Assembly: GCA_041481895.1 (NCBI GenBank)
Contig: JBGPCQ010000028.1
Span: 1 to 24,513, forward strand
Source of the DNA: JAMPXD01 sp041481895
GTDB taxonomy: Bacteria > Desulfobacterota > Desulfuromonadia > Geobacterales > Geobacteraceae
Direction of reading: 5' to 3'
Length of the DNA stretch: 24,513 nucleotides
The notes under the pieces are model-generated. The model was not told the DNA's origin. It ran no database searches and saw only the letters and a list, made by a program, of their open reading frames with translations. Positions 14,472 through 22,804 of this stretch are shown here, piece by piece (the stretch's first letter is position 1; each line of letters starts with the position of its first letter). The translations under genes were made by a program, and so were the position numbers.

Positions 14472-15572
14472 TCAGAACATGAACCGCCGCATGCTGATGT
14501 TAAGGAGAATTCCCACCCCCACCATGGAAGTAACCATTGAAGTTCCGCCGTATGAAAAGAACGGCAGGGGAACCCCGACAACAGGGAAAAGCCCGATAAC
14601 CATTCCCATGTTGATGACAATGTGCCAGAAGAGCATAGCCGTCACCCCCATGGCCAGGAGACTTCCGAACCGGTCGTTGCACCGGCCGGCGATATGCAGA
14701 CCCCAGAGGACAAGAAAGAGGTAGAGCACCACCAGGACGAGGCAGCCGACGAATCCCCACTCTTCCGAGAAAACCGAAAAAGCGAAATCGGTGTGCTGCT
14801 CGGGGAGAAAACGGAGGTGTGACTGGGTGCCCTGGAGATATCCCTTGCCTAAAAAACCTCCGGAACCGACGGCTATTTTACTCTGGATAATGTGGTATCC
14901 GCTCCTGAGGGGATCACGCTCGGGATTTAAAAAGTTGAGAATGCGGTCTTTCTGGTACTCGCGCAGGAAAAAATGCCATGCCATGTATGCCGTCGGTAAT
15001 GCGGCCAGGACGACAGAGAGCAGCGTGCCCCATCTTACCCCTACATAAACCATCAGTGAACATGCTATGAGGATCACCATTATGGCAGTCCCCAGGTCCG
15101 GCTGTTTCATGATCAGGAACGCCGGTCCCCCCAGGAGCAGCAGGGGGTAGCCGAGATCCCTGAGCCTGAGCCCCGTTATGTAGTGGCGGTCGTTGAAAAA
15201 ACGGGCAAAGACCATAATTATGACTATCTTCATCGGCTCCGAGGGTTGGATATTGATGAAGCCGAGATGGAGCCAGCGGGTAGCTCCCATGGAAGTCCTT
15301 CCCGCCACCATGACCACCATGAGGAGGAGCAGCAGCAGGCCGTACACCCAGTAGGAGATATCCTCCAGCAGGTGGTAGTCGATGCTGCATACCACGATCA
15401 TGAGGAATAACCCCGCAGCGATCCAGTATGCCTGCTTGAGGAAAAAAGGCGACCCGGCAAGTTTGAACGAAGCTGTCGCGCTGTAGATGTTGATGACGCC
15501 GATAACGGCAATAAGAAGCGTCAACCCGAAGAGGGTCCAGTCAAAATTGGTCAGAAGCCGTCTGTCTATCAT
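14472..15572 (-). CDS. rodA: Peptidoglycan polymerase RodA (SEDS family)
   Basis: Inner-membrane glycosyltransferase of the elongasome that polymerises lipid II together with PBP2. Seen: about ten membrane helices over 366 aa, the WLHLGFINIQPSEPMKI block, a large periplasmic loop with YQKDRILNFLNPERDPLRSGYH-type residues, and the C-terminal VVGVPLPFFSYGGTSM motif of SEDS proteins. The ATG at 15572 has GAGG about 8 bases upstream; longer in-frame starts would overlap mrdA. It follows the mrdA stop by 10 bases, the usual mrdA-rodA order. Confidence 0.95.
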   Translation of the reverse strand: MIDRRLLTNFDWTLFGLTLLIAVIGVINIYSATASFKLAGSPFFLKQAYWIAAGLFLMIVVCSIDYHLLEDISYWVYGLLLLLLMVVMVAGRTSMGATRWLHLGFINIQPSEPMKIVIIMVFARFFNDRHYITGLRLRDLGYPLLLLGGPAFLIMKQPDLGTAIMVILIACSLMVYVGVRWGTLLSVVLAALPTAYMAWHFFLREYQKDRILNFLNPERDPLRSGYHIIQSKIAVGSGGFLGKGYLQGTQSHLRFLPEQHTDFAFSVFSEEWGFVGCLVLVVLYLFLVLWGLHIAGRCNDRFGSLLAMGVTAMLFWHIVINMGMVIGLFPVVGVPLPFFSYGGTSMVTSMVGVGILLNISMRRFMF

Positions 15573-15582
15573 ATGTAAAACC

Positions 15583-17502
15583 TCACCCCCCCGGTACCGG
15601 CTCACGCTTCTGCTGCGGTTCCGCATCGGGAGCATGCCGGTCATCTTCTTCATCTTCGGATGAATCTCCGCTTTTTGCCGGGCGCCTGATGACCCCCTTC
15701 TCTTCGAAATAGGCGCGCAGGATCCGTCCGGCAATGGGGGCCGCCGCACCCCCGCCATGTTCGCCATGCTCTATGACAACCGCCACTGCCACTTCCGGTT
15801 TATCATAGGGAGCAAATGCCACGAACAGCGCATGGTCCCGGTACTCATACGGGATGGCTCCCCTGCGATCACGGAGTTTGACAACTTGTGAAGTTCCGGT
15901 CTTCCCTGCCACCTTTACTTCGTAAAGCCTCGCCATCCCCCCTGTCCCTCCGGACTCATTCACGACTGCCAGAAGCCCTTCTTTCACCAGCCGATAATGT
16001 TCCGGCCTGCTGTTCACCTTCTTAATCACTTCCGGTGCGAACTCCTTGAGGACCCTTCCCTCCGGGTCGACGATTCGCTTGACGAGGTGAGGGCGGTACA
16101 CCGTTCCTTCATTAGCAAGAGTCGAAATCATGGATGCGAGCTGGATCGGCGTCATGAGAACAAACCCCTGACCAATGGCAACGGAAAAGGTCTCTCCATG
16201 GTACCACTTCTTCTTGTATTTTTTTTCTTTCCATTCTGCGGTAGGGATAAGCCCGCTCTTCTCGTTTTCCAGCCCGACTCCCAATACCTCTCCGAGGCCG
16301 AACTCCTTGGCGGTCCGGGCTATGCGGTCCACTCCCAGCCGCTCGGCAAGGTGATAGAAATAGACGTCACATGATTCCCTGAGGGCCTTTTTCAGGTTTA
16401 CCGTGCCATGCCCATGCTTGTCCCAGCACTTGAAGACGGTATTCCCGACGGTATACGACCCTTTGCAGACTACGCTGGTGTTGGCATCGATAATCCCTTC
16501 GTCGAGGGCCGCCAGGGCGGTGATGATCTTGAAAGTTGATCCGGGAGGATACTGCCCCTTGAGCGCCTTGTTCTCCAGGGGATGGCGTTTGTCGTTGAGA
16601 TAGGCATTCCATTTATCGGGAGGCATGCGCCCGGTAAAGAGGGCAGGATCGAATGACGGATTACTGACAAATGCGAGGATTTCACCGCTCCCCACGTCCA
16701 TTACCACGGCTGCGCCCGCGTTATCCCCGAATGACTGTTCGGCGATTTTCTGGACGTTTTTGTCAATGGTGAGAATAACACTGTTCCCGGTCACCGGCCG
16801 GCTTTCGCTCAGGGTCCGCAAAAACCGTCCGCGTGCGTCCACCTCGATTTGCCTGCCGCCGTTGACGCCATGAAGATCGCGCTCCCAGTATCTCTCGATA
16901 CCGCTTTTCCCGATATAGTCTCCGAGGTTGTATTCCCTGTTTCGTTCTTCGGACAGCTCCTGTTCGGAAATCTCCCCGAGGTGCCCCAGGAGATGGGCGG
17001 CCAGAAGTCCGCTCGGATACTCGCGAATCGGCTTCATCTCGATATCGACTCCGGGAAGCCAGAGGCGGTTCTCTTCGAGATATTCGAGCTGGTCGCGGGT
17101 AATACCCGAAGCAAGAACGATAGGGTAATACTTCGCCCGCCCTTTCCCCTTTTCCCAGCGCTCCACCAATTCCGTGCGTTCGAGATGAAGATGACGGGCC
17201 AGGGTCTCGAGAAGCCCTTCCTTGTCCTTGACATCCTGGGGAACCACCGCCACGCTGAATGAGGGGGTATTGTTGACGAGCACCGCGCCGTTCCTGTCCA
17301 GAATGGTCCCCCGAGAAGCAGCAACCGGTACGAGCCTCAGGCGGTTGCTCTCCGAAAGTTCCCTGAGCCTTTCGGACTGGATAATCTGGAGATACCAGAG
17401 CCGGGTCAGGAGGATGAAGAAAACTGCGCAGACCACTATGGTAAGCCGGAAAACCCGGTTCATGAGCCCTTCATTGGCCCTCACATACCGCTGCCCGCTC
17501 AT
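15583..17502 (-). CDS. mrdA: Penicillin-binding protein 2, peptidoglycan transpeptidase
   Basis: Class B PBP of the elongation complex, anchored by one N-terminal helix (about residues 17-36) with the catalytic part in the periplasm. Seen: dimerisation/pedestal region with SRGTILDRNG (63-72), active-site STFK with Ser322 and Lys325, second motif SCD (377-379), and KTGTSQ (534-539). Length is 639 aa. The last 30 residues are acidic and glutamine-rich, likely disordered. The ATG at 17502 overlaps the mreD stop by four bases (ATGA), a coupling signal. It is the partner of RodA, encoded just downstream. Confidence 0.95.
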   Translation of the reverse strand: MSGQRYVRANEGLMNRVFRLTIVVCAVFFILLTRLWYLQIIQSERLRELSESNRLRLVPVAASRGTILDRNGAVLVNNTPSFSVAVVPQDVKDKEGLLETLARHLHLERTELVERWEKGKGRAKYYPIVLASGITRDQLEYLEENRLWLPGVDIEMKPIREYPSGLLAAHLLGHLGEISEQELSEERNREYNLGDYIGKSGIERYWERDLHGVNGGRQIEVDARGRFLRTLSESRPVTGNSVILTIDKNVQKIAEQSFGDNAGAAVVMDVGSGEILAFVSNPSFDPALFTGRMPPDKWNAYLNDKRHPLENKALKGQYPPGSTFKIITALAALDEGIIDANTSVVCKGSYTVGNTVFKCWDKHGHGTVNLKKALRESCDVYFYHLAERLGVDRIARTAKEFGLGEVLGVGLENEKSGLIPTAEWKEKKYKKKWYHGETFSVAIGQGFVLMTPIQLASMISTLANEGTVYRPHLVKRIVDPEGRVLKEFAPEVIKKVNSRPEHYRLVKEGLLAVVNESGGTGGMARLYEVKVAGKTGTSQVVKLRDRRGAIPYEYRDHALFVAFAPYDKPEVAVAVVIEHGEHGGGAAAPIAGRILRAYFEEKGVIRRPAKSGDSSEDEEDDRHAPDAEPQQKREPVPGG

Positions 17503-17987
17503 CTGGTCTCCCTCTCGGCGGTTGACAGGGGGAGACCGAATACGAGTGATGCGACAAAAGCATTGAGAAGCGACTGGGGAAGGAGTGCGGGCAGAAGGGT
17601 TGTATAGATATCTGCGGCAGCGGAAAAGAGAAGGAGGAGCAGAAGATGAATGAGTCCGTTAACCAGTGTGGCAAGAAAAACTACGAGAACGAGAAGATAG
17701 AGATTGTCGGTATAGAGGCGATCTGACACCTTTCTCATGGCAAGATAGATGGCAAGAAAGGAAAAGGCGGAGAGACCGAGATAGATGCCGCTGAAGCAAT
17801 CCTCCATAAGCCCTGTGAGGAAGGCGAAGCCGCCTCCTTGCCACCCTCCCTCCCTGAGCCCGAGATAGACAATTACGATAATGAGAAGATTAGCCTGGAA
17901 CGGGTCGGCAAAATAGGCGGGGAGAACCGTTACCTGGACCAACAGCGCAACATAGACAATCATGATGATTTTAAGAAACTTAATCAT
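17499..17987 (-). CDS. mreD: Rod shape-determining protein MreD
   Basis: Small integral membrane protein of the elongasome (162 aa) with five to six predicted hydrophobic helices. The start MIKFLKIIMIVYVALLVQVTVLP and the block GGGFAFLTGLMEDCFSG, with its acidic pair inside a helix, fit MreD. The gene overlaps mreC by 8 bases at its start and mrdA by 4 at its end, so translation is tightly coupled. No catalytic role is known; it bridges MreC and the polymerase complex. Confidence 0.9.
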   Translation of the reverse strand: MIKFLKIIMIVYVALLVQVTVLPAYFADPFQANLLIIVIVYLGLREGGWQGGGFAFLTGLMEDCFSGIYLGLSAFSFLAIYLAMRKVSDRLYTDNLYLLVLVVFLATLVNGLIHLLLLLLFSAAADIYTTLLPALLPQSLLNAFVASLVFGLPLSTAERETR

Positions 17988-18816
17988 GATTAACGTGTAG
18001 AATCACGAGTACTTCCTCCAGTTTCGAGATATTGACCCTGGGCCGAATCTCGACGGTCTGGAAAATACCGTATTCTCCCTTTTTTACCATGGTAACTTCA
18101 CCGATGGGAAGCCCTTTGGGGAATATACCGCCGATGCCTGAGGTTACAATAGTATCGCCAACCTTGACATCTTCCTCCTGAAGAGCGAATTCAAGCGAAC
18201 AACGGCCCCCGCCGGTCCCCTTAACCACCCCTCGTGCCCTTGACCGCTGTACAATAGCAGCAATGCCGCTGGCATGGTCGGTAAGCAGGAGGACCCGCGA
18301 ACTGCCGGCAGCCACCTTGACGAGCTGACCGACCACACCGTCGTTTGCTATCACCGGCATCCCTTCCCGCAAGCTATCGACACTCCCCCGGTCAACCACG
18401 ACTGTCTTGAACCAGGGCGACCCGTCTTCCCCAATCACGGAAGTGGCAAGCGCCGGAGCGTGCAGGGAACTCTTGAGCTGCAGGAGCTTTTGCAGGCGTT
18501 CGTTGGCACTGGATTCTTCACCAACAGCGACAAGCCTCGAATTCAACAGCTTGACACTCTCCCGCAACTGTTTGTTCTCTTTGCGTACGTCAATAAGGTT
18601 CAGATAATCATTCCAGACATCCGAAGCAAACCCGTTCACTCTCGCAACCACACCGTAAAGCGGGGCCATCAGGTTCATCACCCCCCGCTCGAAGACGTTT
18701 GCATGTCCCTTGTTTTTCAGGTTCAGGGAAAAGAATATAAAGGCGGCCAGGAGGATAACCCCACCGCCGATATATATCCTGTATTTCCTGATGAACTCCC
18801 GCATGCACGAATCCAT
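17980..18816 (-). CDS. mreC: Rod shape-determining protein MreC
   Basis: Periplasmic scaffold of the elongasome anchored by one N-terminal helix (GGGVILLAAFIFFSLNL). After it come a coiled coil (about residues 70-110, rich in KENKQLRESVKLLNSRL-type heptads) and the beta-rich MreC core with VIGEDGSPWFKTVVVDRGS and DTIVTSGIGGIFPKGLPIG. Start choice is open: ATG at 18816 (278 aa) or ATG at 18804 (274 aa, with GGA 7 bases upstream); neither has a strong ribosome site. It follows the rmlC-like gene by 64 bases, so the shape genes mreC-mreD-mrdA-rodA are probably on the same transcript as the sugar genes. Confidence 0.93.
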   Translation of the reverse strand: MDSCMREFIRKYRIYIGGGVILLAAFIFFSLNLKNKGHANVFERGVMNLMAPLYGVVARVNGFASDVWNDYLNLIDVRKENKQLRESVKLLNSRLVAVGEESSANERLQKLLQLKSSLHAPALATSVIGEDGSPWFKTVVVDRGSVDSLREGMPVIANDGVVGQLVKVAAGSSRVLLLTDHASGIAAIVQRSRARGVVKGTGGGRCSLEFALQEEDVKVGDTIVTSGIGGIFPKGLPIGEVTMVKKGEYGIFQTVEIRPRVNISKLEEVLVILHVNHD

Positions 18817-18880
18817 AAATGGGAAGGGGAGACCCAAGCCCCCCCTTCACGAACCGTTTCGGAACTTACCGGTTAAATTT

Positions 18881-19369
18881 TCAATCGAGGATGAAGGGTG
18901 AAGCTGCCCCGTCCTCGTGGCGTATCTCATCCACCGGAGAGCGCTTCTGTTCTCCGGCATAGAGCCTGTTCGGGGCATTGAAAACGATTCCGTCCTCTCC
19001 CCCGATGTTCTTGTATGCGTGCACCACACCGGCAGGGACGATCACCAGGACCGGGCTGTCGCCTCCCCCGAAAATGACCTGCTGAACACCTCGGGTCGGG
19101 GAATCGGCCCGCGTGTCCCAAAGGTAGACCTTGAAATTGGAAGGTCCTATGAAAGCAAAACAGTCGGCCTGCTCCCGGTGTTCATGGGGGCCGCGGGCGA
19201 TTCCCGGGCGGGTCATGGAGATGTAGGCCATGACCGGCATGAACAGGGAGTCCATTTCATCGGAACGGAACAGTTCGGCCAACCAGCCACGTTCGTCGAG
19301 GTATTTGCCAAGCGGCTTTACGACGACATCGTGGATCTTTCCCTTTGTGAACTGATCCTGGATAGTCAT
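18881..19369 (-). CDS. RmlC-like cupin, dTDP-4-dehydrorhamnose 3,5-epimerase-related
   Basis: A 162-aa single cupin domain related to RmlC but shorter than the usual 180 or so residues. Seen: the family-type start VVKPLGKYLDERGWLAELFR, TRPGIARGPHEH, where RmlC has RGLHYQ (the catalytic His is kept, the following residues differ), and PAGVVHAYKNIG with NAPNRLYAGE near the C-terminus. It abuts the rmlA stop directly and acts presumably on a nucleotide sugar made from the RmlA product. Because the active-site surroundings are altered and neither rmlB nor rmlD is nearby, the true substrate may not be dTDP-4-keto-rhamnose; a sugar ketoisomerase or other epimerase is possible. Confidence 0.75.
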   Translation of the reverse strand: MTIQDQFTKGKIHDVVVKPLGKYLDERGWLAELFRSDEMDSLFMPVMAYISMTRPGIARGPHEHREQADCFAFIGPSNFKVYLWDTRADSPTRGVQQVIFGGGDSPVLVIVPAGVVHAYKNIGGEDGIVFNAPNRLYAGEQKRSPVDEIRHEDGAASPFILD

Positions 19370-20272
19370 TTACTTCTCCCCTCCCCTGCAGATACCCATT
19401 TCGTTCTGAACGCGGACAAGATAGTCACGATAACTTGAGTTGGGCGTATTTTCGATCGCATCGGACATTTTTCCGCAATCGATGTATCCCATGCGGAGGG
19501 CGACTTCCTCGAGGCAGGCAATCTTGAGTCCCTGCCGTGCTTCCAGCGTCCCGATGAAATGGCTCGCCTCCAGAAGGCTCTGGTGAGTGCCGGTATCAAG
19601 CCAGGCGATCCCCCGCCCCAGCTTTTCCACCCTGAGTTCCCCCAACTCGAGGTAGGCGAGATTGACATCGGTGATTTCCAGCTCTCCGCGGGGCGAAGGT
19701 TTCAGTTTTCTGGTGATCTCCACCACCCTGCTGTCGTAAAGGTAGAGTCCTGGTACGGCATAGTGGGTCTTGGGCCTGGCAGGCTTTTCCTCGATTCCGA
19801 CCGCCCGCCCCTGTTCGTCGAACTCCACCACCCCGTACCGCTCCGGGTCCTGCACATAGTAGCCGAAAATCAGCGCGCCCCGTACAAATTTGGCGGCTGC
19901 GCTGTCGAGTCCCATTTTGCCGTAGAAAATATTGTCGCCCAGGATGAGGCAGACCGGATCGCCGTCAATGAATTCCTCACCCACCAGAAACGCCTGGGCA
20001 ATCCCTTTCGGTTCGGGCTGAACCTTGTAGGAAATACGGATACCCCAGCGGGAGCCGTCCCCCAGGAGCGCTTCGAATCGAGGGGTATCATGGGGGGTCG
20101 AGATGATGAGAATATCATTGATTCCCGCCATCATGAGCGTGGCCAGGGGATAATAAATCATAGGCTTGTCGTAGACCGGCTGGAGTTGCTTGCTGGCGAC
20201 CAGGGTCAAGGGGTAGAGCCTGCTTCCGGCGCCCCCGGCAAGTAATATTCCTTTTTTTATTCCTTTGTTCAT
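19370..20272 (-). CDS. rfbA: Glucose-1-phosphate thymidylyltransferase
   Basis: Cytosolic nucleotidyltransferase (RmlA/RfbA) making dTDP-glucose, first step towards dTDP-deoxysugars for LPS or polysaccharide. Seen: nucleotide-binding GGAGSRLYPLT (13-23), KQLQPVYDKPMIYYPL (28-43), and FILGDNIFYG-type block (here LILGDNIFYG) with the metal-binding Asp. Length is 300 aa, normal. The ATG at 20272 is chosen for GAGGA 4-5 bases upstream; a GTG at 20299 would add nine residues. A promoter-like pair lies at 20356-20385, in the 140-base gap after gmhB, so expression may be partly independent of the upstream genes. The stop touches the rmlC-like ATG. Confidence 0.9.
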   Translation of the reverse strand: MNKGIKKGILLAGGAGSRLYPLTLVASKQLQPVYDKPMIYYPLATLMMAGINDILIISTPHDTPRFEALLGDGSRWGIRISYKVQPEPKGIAQAFLVGEEFIDGDPVCLILGDNIFYGKMGLDSAAAKFVRGALIFGYYVQDPERYGVVEFDEQGRAVGIEEKPARPKTHYAVPGLYLYDSRVVEITRKLKPSPRGELEITDVNLAYLELGELRVEKLGRGIAWLDTGTHQSLLEASHFIGTLEARQGLKIACLEEVALRMGYIDCGKMSDAIENTPNSSYRDYLVRVQNEMGICRGGEK

Positions 20273-20355
20273 GTGTTCCTCGAATTCAAAATCTACCACA
20301 CCCGGTTTGCCTGTAACGGTACGGAATGCCGTCTAAAGCAGGCATATTTTTTATA

Positions 20356-20385
20356 TTTGTACCATACGGCTGAGAACAGAGTCAA
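20356..20385 (-). promoter_or_regulatory. Putative sigma-70 promoter before rfbA
   Basis: On the - strand TTGACT (20385-20380) and TACAAA (20361-20356) are separated by 18 bases, followed by an AT-rich stretch. Five of six and four of six bases match the consensus. It would add an internal start within the mreB-to-rodA cluster. Confidence 0.4.
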
Positions 20386-20412
20386 ACAGTATTGTTCCCC
20401 CTCCCGGGCATC

Positions 20413-20994
20413 TCAATGGTCTTCGGAAATGATAGCCCGGGCCGCCGCCAGAATGTCGTCGTAGGAAGATACGCCGACTGGCAGAGAAACCGAAGCCGTT
20501 TCCCCGTAGCCGGTCATGACCAGGAGCGGACGGCATCCGGCGGCATGACCTGCCTCAATGTCGGCCATCTTGTCGCCAATAATGAATGAAGCCGCCAGGT
20601 CGATCGAAAAATCGTCTGCAGCCTCGAGAAGCATTCCCGGCAGGGGCTTTCTGCACCCGCACTCACGGCGGTATTCGCCAATTCCGTGAAGCGGGTGGTG
20701 GGGACAGAGATAGTAGGCATCCACGGCAGCTCCATGACGTTTCAGTTCTTCGTCCATGAAACGGTGAAGCCTGTGGACGTCAGCCTCGTCATAGTAGCCG
20801 CGGCCGATTCCCGACTGGTTGGTGACAACGATCACAAGGAAACCTGCCTCGTTAAGAAGCCTGATTGCAGAGGGTGCGCCGGGAATCAGCTCGAACTCTT
20901 CCATCCGGTGAAGATATTCTTTCTCCACGTTGATGGTGCCGTCGCGGTCGAGAAAGACGGCGCGGTTACGTGTCGTCAAGCGTTCACTATTCAA
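20413..20994 (-). CDS. gmhB: D-glycero-beta-D-manno-heptose-1,7-bisphosphate 7-phosphatase
   Basis: HAD-family phosphatase of the ADP-heptose route for LPS inner core. Seen: nucleophile motif FLDRDGTIN with Asp16 and Asp18, VTNQSGIGRGYY, the zinc-binding loop CPHHP followed by ECGCRKP, and FIIGDKMADIEAG near the C-terminus. Length is 193 aa. The start is inferred as TTG at 20994, overlapping the gmhA stop (TTGA), with a GGGGAAGAG purine run upstream; TTG at 20979 is the alternative and no ATG is available. It acts after the heptose-7-phosphate kinase HldE, whose gene is not in the window. Confidence 0.88.
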   Translation of the reverse strand: MNSERLTTRNRAVFLDRDGTINVEKEYLHRMEEFELIPGAPSAIRLLNEAGFLVIVVTNQSGIGRGYYDEADVHRLHRFMDEELKRHGAAVDAYYLCPHHPLHGIGEYRRECGCRKPLPGMLLEAADDFSIDLAASFIIGDKMADIEAGHAAGCRPLLVMTGYGETASVSLPVGVSSYDDILAAARAIISEDH

Positions 20995-21569
20995 CTCTCT
21001 TCCCCGAAGAGTCGCTTCTCGACGAGTTCGCAGACGATATGAATAATGGTGACATGAACCTCCTGGATACGGGGGGTATCCTGGACAGGGACAACCAGGG
21101 GGATATCCGTGATGCCGGCTAAACTCCCCCCGTCTCTTCCGAGCAAGCCGACAGTCCTGCACCCGATTTCCCGGGCAAGCAGGAGGGCGCCGTAGACATT
21201 ATTGGATGAACCGCTCGTGGAAATTCCGATCACGACGTCCCCTGGTCGGGCAAGTGCCTCCACCTGGCGCCTGAATACCAGGTCGAAGCCGTAATCATTG
21301 CCCACGGCTGTAAGAATGGAGGTATCGGTCGTTAGGGCAATTGCCGGCAGAGCCCGGCGCTCGAGCTTGAAGCGGCCGACGATCTCAGCGGCGAAGTGCT
21401 GCGCATCGGCCGCCGACCCGCCATTGCCCATAATGAGAAGTTTGCGTCCTTTTCCCAGGGCTTCCACCACCAGGTCGACTACGGCCTCGATCCTGTCGGA
21501 GAGATGCCGCTCAACTTCCTCGATCGCCCTGCAATGGGAAGTGAAGATGGACTTAATTTCATTCTGCAC
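20991..21569 (-). CDS. gmhA: Sedoheptulose 7-phosphate isomerase
   Basis: Cytosolic SIS-domain isomerase converting sedoheptulose 7-phosphate to D-glycero-D-manno-heptose 7-phosphate, the committed step for LPS heptose. Seen: NGGSAADAQHFAAE (49-62) with the catalytic Glu, TSGSSNN phosphate loop (about 116-122), and EVHVTIIHIVCE with the C-terminal catalytic His. Length is 192 aa, as expected. The start is GTG at 21569 with GGAGG about 5 bases upstream. The stop overlaps the presumed gmhB start, so both heptose enzymes are made together. It follows the glycosyltransferase gene by 31 bases. Confidence 0.93.
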   Translation of the reverse strand: MQNEIKSIFTSHCRAIEEVERHLSDRIEAVVDLVVEALGKGRKLLIMGNGGSAADAQHFAAEIVGRFKLERRALPAIALTTDTSILTAVGNDYGFDLVFRRQVEALARPGDVVIGISTSGSSNNVYGALLLAREIGCRTVGLLGRDGGSLAGITDIPLVVPVQDTPRIQEVHVTIIHIVCELVEKRLFGEES

Positions 21570-21600
21570 GGAAAACCTCCGGAAAAGTCTGCTTTATGTA

Positions 21601-22671
21601 TCAATCCCCGTATTTCTCGGCCACGGTAGCGTTGATCAGCCGCTCCAGCTCGGTAAAAGGGATGCTTCCGTCATCGCCGGGAAAAGGTATCTCTTCGCTG
21701 CCGGAGACTGTTACGAGTCCCGGCGTCGCGACACGGAGTGCTGCAGCTTCCCTCCGTACCCGCTCCGCGGCAAAAAACCGGGGAAGCTTTACTAGCCGGA
21801 TGCTCCCATGGAGGCGATCACACCCTTTCTTGACCAGTTGCAGGAAAGTTCCCGGAGAGACCAGGACGGTAAATGAATGCCCCTGCCGGGCACCCGTAAA
21901 CATGACATCAATATTCCTCCTGACGGCGGGAATATCAGCATCCTTGGGGAAATAGACGCAGAACGATCGCTCCATCCCCCATCGCTCGTTATAGGCGGCA
22001 ATGCTCCGGGCCAGGGTTTCTTCCCGTCTCGTCAGTGAGCCGAGTGGCGGTTCTTCTCCGTGACGAACCTGAGCCCCCTCAACGAAAAAAGTCAGGAACC
22101 CCGCCTTCAGTGCCTGCCGGGAATAATTCTTGAGGCACCAGAGCCCTCCGTCCATTTCCTCGTCAAAGCCGCCGATCCGTTCATACAATTTCCGCCTGAT
22201 AAGCATGGCGGCAAAATCACCGCACGAGCTCTCCATTGCCGCAGCAGGTGAAGATATTCCCTGCGGTGCGTCCTTTCCCGCAGTTCTCTTAACATTACGG
22301 GGGACTATCACCCCCGCCTCGTGCCTTGTTTTGGCGAGTATCAGGAGAGGCTCAAGCCACCCTTCGGTCACCTGGGAACTGCTCCTGACGACCGCGGCAA
22401 AATCCGCCTCGGCCCTGGCCAGTCCCCTGTTGACAGCCCGGACGAACCCGAGGTTTATCCTGGTGCTGATGAGGAGTGCCCGCTCATCGAGGGCCTCGGC
22501 GAATTCCTCGAGAAGGGATTCCGTTTCCCGTTCGCTCCCGTTGTTCAGCAGAATGAACCGGGCTTCGGGCGAATGCTTTACCAGGCTGACGAGACATTCA
22601 CGGGTCTCGACAGGCCTGTTCCAGACGGGGATGATTATGTCTATTCCCGGAAAGCTCATTGTATGCGACAT
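21601..22671 (-). CDS. Family 2 glycosyltransferase-like protein lacking a clear DXD
   Basis: A 356-aa GT-A-fold protein. Seen: the family start IDIIIPVWNRPVETRECLVSL (residues 10-30), NNGS near 43-46, and RINLGFVRAVNRGLARAEADF (71-91). The strand that normally ends in DxD reads AVVRSSSQVTEGWL, so the metal-binding aspartates are replaced by Ser (96-98). The rest has the usual GGFDEEMDGGLWC acceptor region. A C-terminal extension of about 120 residues is not assigned. The protein may be an inactive or metal-independent transferase, or act as a scaffold. The context (between mreB and gmhA) suggests LPS core or envelope glycan work. The ATG is the first of two close Met codons. Confidence 0.8.
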   Translation of the reverse strand: MSHTMSFPGIDIIIPVWNRPVETRECLVSLVKHSPEARFILLNNGSERETESLLEEFAEALDERALLISTRINLGFVRAVNRGLARAEADFAAVVRSSSQVTEGWLEPLLILAKTRHEAGVIVPRNVKRTAGKDAPQGISSPAAAMESSCGDFAAMLIRRKLYERIGGFDEEMDGGLWCLKNYSRQALKAGFLTFFVEGAQVRHGEEPPLGSLTRREETLARSIAAYNERWGMERSFCVYFPKDADIPAVRRNIDVMFTGARQGHSFTVLVSPGTFLQLVKKGCDRLHGSIRLVKLPRFFAAERVRREAAALRVATPGLVTVSGSEEIPFPGDDGSIPFTELERLINATVAEKYGD

Positions 22672-22804
22672 TTACCGTTTAAAGGATACAGATATGCCCG
22701 TATCGTGAAAGGAGACGAGGAAAGATAACGAGGGCTCCGCATCACCCCGATTCGTTACTGAACCGGGGCTGAACTCTGTTTCGACCATGTGCAGAAAGCC
22801 TTCA

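Noticed and set aside
16367..17262. Long open frames opposite mrdA and other envelope genes
   Set aside because: Shadows of high-GC coding sequence; the opposite-strand genes have full family motifs and codon character.
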